Below are positions 44,678 through 52,690 of a DNA stretch of 64,000 nucleotides, piece after piece; within the stretch, counting starts at the first letter, position 1; every line of letters starts with the position of its first letter. Source of the stretch: Paraplanobispora siamensis. Lineage in GTDB: Bacteria > Actinomycetota > Actinomycetes > Streptosporangiales > Streptosporangiaceae. The translations under genes were made by a program, and so were the position numbers. Below the pieces are notes generated by a model. The model made no database searches. It was not told the DNA's origin and saw only the letters and a list, made by a program, of their open reading frames with translations. Location: assembly GCF_016863175.1 (NCBI RefSeq), contig NZ_BOOJ01000024.1, forward strand, positions 62,001 to 126,000, given 5' to 3'.

Positions 44678-45350
44678 GCGTTCCGGCCGGGAGCGGGACC
44701 CGGAAGCCGTTGTGGTCCCTGAGCACCCCGCCGCAGGCCCCGGCGATCGCGACCGCCAGCCGCTCGGCGCTCTCGGCGACCGCCGGGGTGACCGGGCCGC
44801 GCGCCACCGACACCTCGTAGTCCATCTCGCCGTCCTCGCCGCCGCAGAAGGAGATCTCCAGGGGGCTGTGGCCGCACGCCAGCAGGGTGAGGTCGATGCC
44901 CGGGATCCGGCGGGGGCGCGAGCCGGGCAGCAGCTCGGCCAGCCGCTCGGCGGGCAGCGCCCGGCCGGTGACGGCGAACAGGTCGGGCGAGCGGCCGGAG
45001 GGATGCGGGAAGGCCAGGCCGTCCAGCCGCTCGGCCAGCCCTGCCACGATCGCCGTGACGTCCGCCTCGGCGTCGGCGTCCACGAGGTCGGCGACGTAGG
45101 CCACCGGCCAGCCCACCGGGAGCCTGGCCGCCAGCGCCAGTTCGCGGTCCACCGCGATCGGGCCGCGGAGCCGTACGGCCCCGCCGACGACCACGGCCCT
45201 GCCCCGCGCCACCGCGTGCGGGCTGTGCAGCCGGACCGTCTCCAGGACGGCCCGGGGGGTGACGGAACCGGGCAGCAGCAGTGCGGGGCCGCGCCGCAGC
45301 CGCCGAGCGAGCAGAAAGTCGAGCACTCCCATGGCCGGGGAGCCTGCCAT
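44670..45350 (-). CDS. Conserved-looking protein, function unknown
   Basis: 226 residues from the ATG at 45350; an ATG at 45332 (MGVLDFLL) is equally possible because neither has a clear ribosome binding site. No signal peptide or membrane helix. The sequence shows a mixed alpha/beta pattern with RGPALLLPGSVTPRAVLETV, GRAVVVGGAVRLRGPI and IDLTLLACGHSPLEISFCGG. No catalytic motif or family recognised. Its stop lies within a 45-bp repeat, convergent with mttB; its start is divergent from the SPFH lipoprotein gene. Confidence 0.6.
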   Translation of the reverse strand: MAGSPAMGVLDFLLARRLRRGPALLLPGSVTPRAVLETVRLHSPHAVARGRAVVVGGAVRLRGPIAVDRELALAARLPVGWPVAYVADLVDADAEADVTAIVAGLAERLDGLAFPHPSGRSPDLFAVTGRALPAERLAELLPGSRPRRIPGIDLTLLACGHSPLEISFCGGEDGEMDYEVSVARGPVTPAVAESAERLAVAIAGACGGVLRDHNGFRVPLPAGTPR

Positions 45351-45501
45351 GCCGCACTTGTGAACGACTGAAACCCGAGTTACGGATGGGTCGCATCGGA
45401 CGGCGCATCCGATGCCCGAACGTGTCCGGCGCCGCGTCGTGGTCCTGCGGGCCCCGCCACTAGGATCCGCCTTCGGTAAAGCGGACGTAAAGGAAGTGAC
45501 G

Positions 45502-46428
45502 ATGAACGCACAGAGAGCCGGTGGCAGGCGGCTGCTGCTCAAGGGGTTCCTGCTGGCCGTCGGCGCGGTGGTGGTGCTGGGGTTCGTCCTGAGCGGGTGC
45601 ACCCGGGTGAGCACCCAGCCCGACGAGGTCGTCCTGCACTACGCGGGCGGGACCTTCGAGGCCATCAAGTTCGAGAAGTGCATCAACCCCTCCAGCGGCG
45701 CCACCCTGCTCGGGCCCGGCGACACCGGCTACTCCTACCCGTTCGGCCAGCGGACCTTCGACTTCACCGGGGCCGACGAGGCCGAGTCCAAGCCGCTGAC
45801 GGTGGTCAGCAAGGACAACGTGGAGATGCGGGTCTCGGGAGTGGCGACCTTCACGCTGAACACCGACTGCAAGACGCTCCAGCAGTTCCACGAGAAGATC
45901 GGGCTGAAGTTCCGCGCCTACCACGAGGACGGCGAGTCCGAGGGGTGGCGCAGGATGCTCGGCATCTACATGCGGGTGCCCCTGGACCGGGCCCTGGACG
46001 CGGCCTCCCAGGAGTTCGAGTGGCGCGGGCTGTTCAACGACCCGAAGGTGAAGCAGGCCTGGGAGGCCCGGGTCGGCACCCTGGCCAGGGAGTTCATCAA
46101 GGAGACCGCCGGGGCGAGCTACTTCTGCGGCCAGAACTACGCCGGCAGCGGCGACTGCGGTGACATCTCCCTGACCATCCAGAAGCCGGAGCCCCCGGAG
46201 GCGCTGGTCAGCGCGCTGGCCGCCGAGCAGGCCGCCAAGGCGGAGAACGTCGCCCAGGCCCAGCGCAACGCCAAGGTCCGCACCGAGCTGGAGTCCATCA
46301 GGGACCTGGTGAAGGTGCTCGGCCCCGACGGCGCGGTGCTCTGGCAGGCCATCCAGAAGGGCCAGGTCACGGTGGTCCCGGTCCCGCAGGGCAGCGGCCT
46401 GAACATCAACCCGCCCGCGCGCCAGTAG
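45502..46428 (+). CDS. SPFH/Band 7-domain lipoprotein
   Basis: 308 residues; AAGGAAG precedes the ATG. The N-terminus is a lipoprotein signal with hydrophobic core (about 14-31) and lipobox LSGC (Cys33). The SPFH domain follows (EVVLHYAGGTFEAIKFEKCINP, PLTVVSKDNVEMRVSGVATFTL), and residues about 225-280 form an Ala/Glu/Gln-rich helix like the coiled coil of flotillins. It probably assembles into membrane-bound oligomers outside the cell membrane. Alternative name: prohibitin-like lipoprotein. Confidence 0.82.
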   Translation: MNAQRAGGRRLLLKGFLLAVGAVVVLGFVLSGCTRVSTQPDEVVLHYAGGTFEAIKFEKCINPSSGATLLGPGDTGYSYPFGQRTFDFTGADEAESKPLTVVSKDNVEMRVSGVATFTLNTDCKTLQQFHEKIGLKFRAYHEDGESEGWRRMLGIYMRVPLDRALDAASQEFEWRGLFNDPKVKQAWEARVGTLAREFIKETAGASYFCGQNYAGSGDCGDISLTIQKPEPPEALVSALAAEQAAKAENVAQAQRNAKVRTELESIRDLVKVLGPDGAVLWQAIQKGQVTVVPVPQGSGLNINPPARQ

Positions 46429-46559
46429 CCCCGCCGGGGAGGTGACGCTCCGTCGATATCGAAAACCTTTGCGAATCGTCTGGATCGGCTCCGCCGTCCC
46501 GTGAAAGGATGTCGGCTGGCTGTCAAAGGACGATCACTCTCGCGTCGACGGAGACGACG

Positions 46560-47339
46560 ATGACAGAACGCACCGGATATCCGGACGGAATCCCCTGCTG
46601 GGTCGAGCTCACCACCCCCGACACGGTCGCGGCCTCGGTCTTCTACGGCGACCTGCTCGGCTGGAGCTGCGAGGACCTGAGCGAGCAGACGGGGCGCTAC
46701 ATGATGTGCTCGGTGAACGGCAGGCCGGTCGCGGCGCTCACGCTGCAGACGGACCCGTCGGCGGAATCGGGCTGGAACGTCTACCTGGCCACCTCCGACG
46801 TCGAGGTCACGGCGGCCAAGGTCGAGGCCAACGGCGGCAAGCTGCTCACGCCGCCGACCGCCGAGCCGGGCTTCGGGCACTACGCCGTGGCCGCCGACCC
46901 GACGGGGGCCACGTTCGGGCTCTGGCAGGCCGACCCGTTCATCGGCTCGCAGCTGCACTCCGAGCCCGGAGCGATGTGCTGGCACGAGATCAACACCGTC
47001 GACGGCCGGGCGGCCGACGCCTTCTACCGGGCGCTGTTCGGCTACGAGCAGGAGCAGATCGGTGACGGGGCCGGCTTCGACTACACCGTGTGGCAGCTGG
47101 ACGGCGAGCAGGTCTGCGGGCGGCTGAAGATGACCGACGAGTGGGCGGGCGTCGCACCCCACTGGATGACCTACTTCGCCGTGGCCGACTGCGACGCCGC
47201 CGCGAGCCGGGTGCCGGAGCTCGGCGGCGAGCTGGCCCACGGCCCCTTCGACTCGGCCTACGGCCGGATGGCGGTCGTCGGCGACCCCTTCCGTGCGCCC
47301 TTCACCCTCTGCCGTCTCCCGGACGACCAGCAGGACTGA
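46560..47339 (+). CDS. VOC-family (glyoxalase-like) protein with two domains
   Basis: 259 residues from the ATG at 46560 (GGAGACG upstream). Two vicinal-oxygen-chelate domains in tandem: the first begins GIPCWVELTTPDTVAASVFYGDLLGWS, the second MCWHEINTVDGRAADAFYRALFGYE. Each ends in a D-P/F-x(2)-F type strand (ADPTGATFGLWQ; GDPFRAPFTLCRL). This arrangement is typical of the actinobacterial CFP30B-like proteins. Metal ligands are not all evident. Substrate unknown. Confidence 0.85.
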   Translation: MTERTGYPDGIPCWVELTTPDTVAASVFYGDLLGWSCEDLSEQTGRYMMCSVNGRPVAALTLQTDPSAESGWNVYLATSDVEVTAAKVEANGGKLLTPPTAEPGFGHYAVAADPTGATFGLWQADPFIGSQLHSEPGAMCWHEINTVDGRAADAFYRALFGYEQEQIGDGAGFDYTVWQLDGEQVCGRLKMTDEWAGVAPHWMTYFAVADCDAAASRVPELGGELAHGPFDSAYGRMAVVGDPFRAPFTLCRLPDDQQD

Positions 47340-47380
47340 CCGGTCCGCCCGCCGTACGGGCGGGAGCCGCGGGACCGGTC
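47338..47380. terminator. Nested hairpin between convergent VOC and iclR genes
   Basis: Outer arms GACCGGTCC/GGACCGGTC (9 bp) enclose an inner CCGCCCG/CGGGCGG stem. It overlaps the VOC stop codon and probably ends transcription from both sides. Confidence 0.55.
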
Positions 47381-47419
47381 GGCGCGCCGGTTCCGGGAGC
47401 ACGTCGGCCCCGAGGCCGG

Positions 47420-48367
47420 TCACCGTCCGCCGGGGCCGAGGGCGCCGCCCAGCTCGGCGCCGAAGTCGTGAGCGATCTTCCGCATGCCCGCGGCCAGCTC
47501 CTCCCGGTCGAGCGCGTCGATGCGCTCGGCCGGACCGGAGACCGACATCGCCGCCACCATCCGCGCGCCGTCGCGCACGCCCACGGCCAGGCAGTGCACG
47601 CCGAGTTCCTCCTCGCCCAGGTCCAGCGCGTAACCGCGGTCGCGCACCCGCTCCAGCTCGGCGAGCATGCCCGCGAGGTCGGTGATGGTGTTGGCGGTCC
47701 GCCGGGGCATCCCGGTCCGCCCGACCAGCGAGGCCACCTCGGTGTCGGGCCGGTCGGCCAGCAGGACCTTGCCGACCGCCGTGCTGTGCGGCAGCACCCG
47801 CCTGCCGACCTCGGCGAACATGCGCAGCCGCCGGGGCGAGGGCACCTGGGCGACATAGACGATGAAGTCACCCTCCAGCACCGCCATGTTCGCCGTCTCC
47901 CCGGACAGCTCGACCATCCGCTGCAGGTACGGCTGCGCCCACACGCCGACCATCCGCTCGGCCACCCCGCCGAGCCGTACCAGCGCCCCGCCCAGCGCGT
48001 AACGCCGGTCCGACTCCTGGCGCACGTACCCCCGGTCGAGCAGGGTGCGCAGCAACCGGTGGATCGTCCCGTACGGCAGCCCCGTCGCGGCGGCCAGCTC
48101 CGAGATCCCGGCCTCACCGCCGTGCGCGGCCAGGGCCTCCAGCAGATCCAGCGCCCGGTCCACAGACTGGACTGTGCTCATGGCGCTCGCCCTGCTCGCG
48201 CGGGCCGGGCGCTCGGGAGCCGGTGGCCGCCCTCCTCGCTCGCCCGCTCGTTCCTCGCTTTTTCGCTCGTCGGTTGGCTCACCGGCGCGCCCGGCCGTGC
48301 TCATGGCGCTCGCCCTGCTCGCGCGGGCCGGGCGCTCGCTCTGCCCGGACGTGGGTTCGGCGCTCAT
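47420..48367 (-). CDS. IclR-family regulator of the glycolate oxidase operon
   Basis: 315 residues if translation begins at the ATG (48367) that overlaps the glcF stop (ATGA) and has AAAGGA five bases upstream. The conserved protein begins later, at MSTVQSVDRALDLLEAL (ATG 48181), so residues 1-62 are a disordered extension containing ERPARASRASAMST twice, from a 42-bp duplication. The winged helix (ISELAAATGLPYGTIHRLLRTLL) and effector domain (ETANMAVLEGDFIVYVAQV, STAVGKVLLA, YALDLGEEELGVHCLAVGVRDG) are complete. Last gene after glcD-glcE-glcF, likely their regulator. Starts at 48304 and 48181 remain possible. Confidence 0.88.
   Translation of the reverse strand: MSAEPTSGQSERPARASRASAMSTAGRAGEPTDERKSEERAGERGGRPPAPERPARASRASAMSTVQSVDRALDLLEALAAHGGEAGISELAAATGLPYGTIHRLLRTLLDRGYVRQESDRRYALGGALVRLGGVAERMVGVWAQPYLQRMVELSGETANMAVLEGDFIVYVAQVPSPRRLRMFAEVGRRVLPHSTAVGKVLLADRPDTEVASLVGRTGMPRRTANTITDLAGMLAELERVRDRGYALDLGEEELGVHCLAVGVRDGARMVAAMSVSGPAERIDALDREELAAGMRKIAHDFGAELGGALGPGGR
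48174..48338 (-). repeat. 42-bp perfect direct repeat around the iclR start
   Basis: Copies at 48174-48215 and 48297-48338, separated by 81 bp. Each includes an in-frame ATG (48181 and 48304 on the reverse strand) with the same flanking codons, so the repeat duplicates the start region of the regulator. Confidence 0.9.
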
Positions 48368-49602
48368 GCGATCCTTTCCGTGCCGCGCAGGGAGGCGTCC
48401 AGTACCTGGGCGGTGTGGGCGACCGGGATCGGGGCCGTGCCGGAGCGGCGGATGGCCGAGGTGATCTGCATGGTGCATCCGGGGTTGGCCGACACCAGCA
48501 GGTCGGCTCCGGTGGCGAGCACCCTCTCGGCCTTGCGCTCGCCCAGCTCGCGGGCGGCCTCGGGCTGGAAGAGGTTGTAGGTTCCCGCGGAGCCGCAGCA
48601 GATCGCCGACTCGGCGATCTCCCGGAGTTCGAGGCCGGGGATGGCGGTCAGCAGCGCGCGCGGCTGGGACCGTACTCCCTGGGCGTGCGCCAGGTGGCAG
48701 GCGTCGTGGTAGGCGACCGTGAGGGGCAGCGGGTGCCGCCTGGCCACCGGGCCGAGCTCGACGAGATACTCCGCCAGGTCCACCGTGCGGATCGCCCGGG
48801 CCCGCTCGGCCCACTCCCCGTCGAGGATCTCGGCGTACTCCTTCATGGTCGAGCCGCACCCGGCCGCGTTGACCACGACCGTGTCCACGCCCGCCCGCTC
48901 GAAGGCGGCGACGGTGCGCCGGGCGAAGCGCGCGGCCTGCTCCGGGCGGCCGGAGTGCAGCGACAGCGCCCCGCAGCATCCCTGCGAGGGCGGGATCACC
49001 ACCTCGCACCCCTCCATCGCGAGCACCCGGGCGGTGGCCGCGTTGACCCGGGGGAAGAACTCCCCCTGCACGCAGCCGGTGAGCATGCCGACCACGGCCC
49101 TGCGCCGGCCGACCGCCCGGACCCTGCGCGGCAACCGGGGCCGTCCCGCGGTCTCGGGGGCGAGGTCGGCCATCGCGGCCAGCGAGGGGTTGATCCGCTC
49201 CAGCCTCGGGGCGATCCGGCGCCGCAGCCCCGCGCTGAGCCGCAGCGGCAGCCGCATCGCCCGCAGCCGCCGGGGATAGGGGAACAGCTGGAAGACCAGC
49301 TCCCGCAGCGCCCGGTCGTCGGGCTCCCTGACGTGCTCACGCTCCACCTCGGCCCGGGTCTGCTCGATGAGCCTGTCGTACCGCACGCCCGAGGGGCAGG
49401 CCGTCACGCACGCCATGCAACCGAGGCAGGCGTCGAAGTGCCCGGCCATCTCGTCGGTCAGCGGAGTGCCCTCGACGTGCTGCTTCATCAGGTGGATCCG
49501 GCCGCGCGGGGAGTCCATCTCCTCGCCCCACAGGACGTAGGTCGGGCAGGTCGGCAGGCAGAAGCCGCAGTGCACGCAGTCGTTGATCAGCTCGGGGTCC
49601 AC
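48364..49602 (-). CDS. glcF: Glycolate oxidase iron-sulfur subunit GlcF
   Basis: 412 residues from a GTG. Two 4Fe-4S motifs near the N-terminus (CVHCGFCLPTCP, CLGCMACVTACP) and two CCG domains (GCVQGEF...SQGCCGAL; CHLAHAQG...SAICCGSAG). It passes electrons from the flavin subunits to the quinone pool. Third gene of the operon, following glcE after two bases, with its stop overlapping the start of the IclR gene. Confidence 0.92.
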   Translation of the reverse strand: MDPELINDCVHCGFCLPTCPTYVLWGEEMDSPRGRIHLMKQHVEGTPLTDEMAGHFDACLGCMACVTACPSGVRYDRLIEQTRAEVEREHVREPDDRALRELVFQLFPYPRRLRAMRLPLRLSAGLRRRIAPRLERINPSLAAMADLAPETAGRPRLPRRVRAVGRRRAVVGMLTGCVQGEFFPRVNAATARVLAMEGCEVVIPPSQGCCGALSLHSGRPEQAARFARRTVAAFERAGVDTVVVNAAGCGSTMKEYAEILDGEWAERARAIRTVDLAEYLVELGPVARRHPLPLTVAYHDACHLAHAQGVRSQPRALLTAIPGLELREIAESAICCGSAGTYNLFQPEAARELGERKAERVLATGADLLVSANPGCTMQITSAIRRSGTAPIPVAHTAQVLDASLRGTERIA

Positions 49603-49604
49603 TG

Positions 49605-51065
49605 TCAGATGCCTCCAGCCAGCCGGCCGGGGGACATCCTCCGGTCCGGGTCGAACCGTTCCTTGACCCGCCGCATCAGCGGCAGCGTCCCCACCGGGCC
49701 CCAGCGGTCCACCTGCGGGGCGGGCTCATGAGGGGCGGCGAGCACTGTCAGCCTGCCGCCGAGCGGGCCGGACTCCTCGCGTACGGCCGAGACGAACCCC
49801 GCCAGCTCCGCTCCGCCGGTCTCCGGCGGGAGCGCGATCCGCAGGACCGCCGAGGCCAGCGAGCCGCGCACCCGGGCGGGCAGCCCGCGCCGGGCCACCG
49901 CTCGCAGCGCGCCGTCCACCCCCGAGGGCGGGACCCGCAGCTCCAGCAGCACCTCCTCGCCCGGCAGGACTCCCCACCAGTCGGGGGCCTTGTCCCCTTC
50001 GGCGACGCCGTACGAGCCCACCGGCCACTCACCGGACTCACCGGTGGTCCCGGGCCTGCCGGTCATCCCGCCGAGCAGATCCCGTACGGCCGCCGCCCGC
50101 CCCTCGGTCGCGGCGCCCTCCACCAGCGCGGACACCGTCAGCACCCCGGAGGGCGCGAGCCAGTCCAGCTCGACCGCGCTCGGCTCGGCCTGCGAGGCCG
50201 CGAGCGCCACGCCGACGGCTCCCGGGCTCACAGGAAAGCCGGAGCCTTCGACCGTCCCCGGACCCATCGGTGATCCGGAGCCCTCGGAGCCGGTCGCGGC
50301 CGTCCGGGGCGCGGGCAGTTCGGCGGTGATCCAGCGGCGCGCCGGGGCGATCGGGTGCAGGCGGAAGACGGCCTCGGTGATGATCCCGAGCGTGCCGTAC
50401 GAGCCGGTGAACAGCTTGCCGAGGTCGTAGCCCGCGACGTTCTTGACGACCTTCCCGCCGGATCTGGCCACCGTGCCGTCGGCGAGCACGACCGTGACGC
50501 CGATCAGCAGGTCGCGGGCGGTGCCGTACCGGAGCCTGCGCGGCCCGGCGACCGCGGTGGCGAGCACGCCGCCGACGGTGGCGCCGCCGAGGGGGACGTC
50601 GAGGGCGAGCTCCTGGCCCCTGGCGGCCAGCGTCTCGGCCAGGGACTCCGTCGTCACGCCCGCCTGCACCCGTACGACGAGGTCCCCGGAGGCGTGCTCC
50701 AGGATCTCGTTCAGGCAGCAGGTGTCGACCAGCAGGTCGCAGCGCTCGGGCGGGTTCCCCCAGTGCAGCCGGGTGCCGCCGCCCACCGGTACCACGGCCA
50801 GGTCGTGCCCGGCCGAGACCCGCATCAGCGCCGCGACCTCCTCGGTGCTCTCCGGCAGCGCCACCCAGCGGGGCATGACCCCGGCCACGGCGTCACCGGA
50901 ACCGGCCTCCCGGATCGTCACCCCGGTCGCCCGCAGCGCCTCCTTCGCGCTGAGCCCGCCCATTGCCCCGCCCGCGCCGGGTCCGCGCAGCACCTCTTCC
51001 GCGCCGGGTCCGCGCAGCACCTCTTCCGCGCCGGGCCGGGGGGTGTTCTCGTGCGGGACGTCCAT
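49605..51065 (-). CDS. glcE: Glycolate oxidase FAD-binding subunit GlcE
   Basis: 486 residues, longer than usual (about 350-420). The FAD_binding_4 domain has VVPVGGGTRLHWGNPP, VRVQAGVTTESLAETLAARGQELALDVP and GGKVVKNVAGYDLGKLFTGSYGTLGIITEAVFRLHP. The extra length comes from a repetitive N-terminus (GAEEVLRGP twice, a 27-bp DNA repeat) and a Gly/Ser/Pro loop near 265-285. The ATG overlaps the glcD stop (ATGA). Works with GlcD and GlcF to oxidise glycolate to glyoxylate. Confidence 0.9.
   Translation of the reverse strand: MDVPHENTPRPGAEEVLRGPGAEEVLRGPGAGGAMGGLSAKEALRATGVTIREAGSGDAVAGVMPRWVALPESTEEVAALMRVSAGHDLAVVPVGGGTRLHWGNPPERCDLLVDTCCLNEILEHASGDLVVRVQAGVTTESLAETLAARGQELALDVPLGGATVGGVLATAVAGPRRLRYGTARDLLIGVTVVLADGTVARSGGKVVKNVAGYDLGKLFTGSYGTLGIITEAVFRLHPIAPARRWITAELPAPRTAATGSEGSGSPMGPGTVEGSGFPVSPGAVGVALAASQAEPSAVELDWLAPSGVLTVSALVEGAATEGRAAAVRDLLGGMTGRPGTTGESGEWPVGSYGVAEGDKAPDWWGVLPGEEVLLELRVPPSGVDGALRAVARRGLPARVRGSLASAVLRIALPPETGGAELAGFVSAVREESGPLGGRLTVLAAPHEPAPQVDRWGPVGTLPLMRRVKERFDPDRRMSPGRLAGGI
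50974..51035 (-). repeat. 27-bp tandem repeat in the glcE N-terminus
   Basis: Two exact copies (50974-51000, 51001-51027) and an 8-base partial copy, in frame, encoding repeated GAEEVLRGP. Confidence 0.9.
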
Positions 51066-52513
51066 CAGAACTGCTCCGCCCGGCCGGACTCGACCAGCGG
51101 GTGGACTCCCTTACGCACACCGGGAACCTCGCCGCACAGGCGCGGGGTGGGGAAGACCTTGCCCGGGTTGGACAGGCCGCGGGGGTCGAAGGCGCAGCGG
51201 ACCAGTTGCATGGTGTCCAGATCGTCGTCGGTGAACATCTTCGGCATATATCGGGACTTGTCTACACCAACACCGTGCTCACCGGTGATGGACCCGCCAT
51301 GCTCGATGCACAGGTCGAGGATCCGGCCCGAGACCAGCTCGGCCCGCTCGCCCGCGCCCGGTTCGGCGTCGTCGAACAGCACCAGCGGGTGCAGGTTCCC
51401 GTCCCCGGCGTGGAAGACGTTGGCCACCCGGATGCCGTGCTCGGCCGAGAGCCGGTCGATGCTCGCCAGCACCTGCGGCAGCGCGGTCCTGGGCACCACC
51501 CCGTCCTGCACGATGTAGGCCGGGCTGATCCGGCCCACGGCGGCGAACGCCGACTTGCGGCCCCTCCAGATCGCCGCCCGCTCCTCGGGCTCGGCCGCGG
51601 TCCGCAGCTCGAACGCGCCGCTGTCCCGGCAGACCCGCTCCACCTCGGCGAACTGGCGCCGCACCTCGGCCTCGGGCCCGTCCAGCTCCACGATGAGCAC
51701 CGCCCCCGCGCCCGCGGGGTAGCCGCAGGCCACCGCCGCCTCGGCCGCCGCGATCGCCAGGGCGTCCATCATCTCGATCGCGGCCGGGACGATCCCGCCG
51801 CCGATGATCGCCGAGACGGCCTGCCCGCCCTGCTCGATGTTCTCGAACGCCGCCAGCAGCGTCGTGACGGCCTGCGGCGCCCGCGAGAGCCGTACGGTGA
51901 CCTTGGTGGTGATCCCGAGCGTGCCCTCCGAGCCGACGAAGGCGCCCAGCAGGTCGTAGCCGGGGTCGTCGGCGTCGAGGGTGACGACGTCGCCGTCGGG
52001 GGTGACGATCTCCAGGGCGAGCACGTGGTTGACCGTGAAGCCGTACTTCAGGCAGTGCGCGCCGCCGGAGTTCTCCGCGACGTTGCCGCCGATGGTGCAC
52101 ACCTGCTGGCTGGAGGGGTCGGGCGCGTAGTAGTAACCGTGCTCGCGGACCGCCTCGGTGATCGCCAGGTTGGTCACCCCCGGCTCCACCACGGCCCGCC
52201 GGTTCTCCAGGTCGACCTGGAGGATCCGCCGCATCTTCGAGGTCACGATCAGCACCCCGTCGGTGCGCGGCAGCGCCCCGCCCGACAGCCCGGTCCCCGC
52301 ACCCCGCGCCACGAACGGCACGCCGTACTCGTTGCAGAGCCGTACCACGGCGGCGATCTGCTCGGCGCTCTCCGGCAGCACGACGGCCCCGGGCACGACC
52401 CGGTGATGGGTGAGACCGTCGCACTCGTAGGTGCGCAGCCGCACCGGATCAGTGATCACCGCCCCCGGCGGCAGCACCCCCGCCACCCGCCGGACCAGCT
52501 CGTCGAGCGTCAT
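51065..52513 (-). CDS. glcD: Glycolate oxidase FAD-linked subunit GlcD
   Basis: 482 residues, normal length. FAD domain with PFVARGAGTGLSGGALPR, VEPGVTNLAITEAVREHGYYYAPDPSSQQVCTIGGNVAENSGG and LGAFVGSEGTLGIT; C-terminal FAD-oxidase domain with VFHAGDGNLHPLVLFD and GGSITGEHGVGVDK. A very strong ribosome binding site (AAGGAGGGG) precedes the ATG. First gene of glcDEF-iclR, with a 19-bp palindrome just upstream. The relative D-lactate dehydrogenase is the main alternative, but the three-subunit operon favours glycolate. Confidence 0.92.
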   Translation of the reverse strand: MTLDELVRRVAGVLPPGAVITDPVRLRTYECDGLTHHRVVPGAVVLPESAEQIAAVVRLCNEYGVPFVARGAGTGLSGGALPRTDGVLIVTSKMRRILQVDLENRRAVVEPGVTNLAITEAVREHGYYYAPDPSSQQVCTIGGNVAENSGGAHCLKYGFTVNHVLALEIVTPDGDVVTLDADDPGYDLLGAFVGSEGTLGITTKVTVRLSRAPQAVTTLLAAFENIEQGGQAVSAIIGGGIVPAAIEMMDALAIAAAEAAVACGYPAGAGAVLIVELDGPEAEVRRQFAEVERVCRDSGAFELRTAAEPEERAAIWRGRKSAFAAVGRISPAYIVQDGVVPRTALPQVLASIDRLSAEHGIRVANVFHAGDGNLHPLVLFDDAEPGAGERAELVSGRILDLCIEHGGSITGEHGVGVDKSRYMPKMFTDDDLDTMQLVRCAFDPRGLSNPGKVFPTPRLCGEVPGVRKGVHPLVESGRAEQF

Positions 52514-52532
52514 CGTCGCCCCTCCTTCATTC

Positions 52533-52551
52533 GTCCCACAGCTTGTGGGAC
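52533..52551 (-). promoter_or_regulatory. 19-bp perfect palindrome upstream of glcD
   Basis: GTCCCACA-GCT-TGTGGGAC, 20 bases before the glcD ATG and next to its ribosome binding site. Likely operator, probably for the IclR protein encoded at the end of the operon; an RNA hairpin is the alternative. Confidence 0.55.
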
Positions 52552-52690
52552 AAAGTGAATTCATCCAACAGGCCGCCGGACGAATTCCGGAACGCGGCGG
52601 AGCCGGACGAGGGCTCCGCCCGGGTGGAGACACGGAGGTGGAGCCGTCCCCCGCGCGGGAGGACGGGCCCCGCCTCCGGTCTGTCTCATG

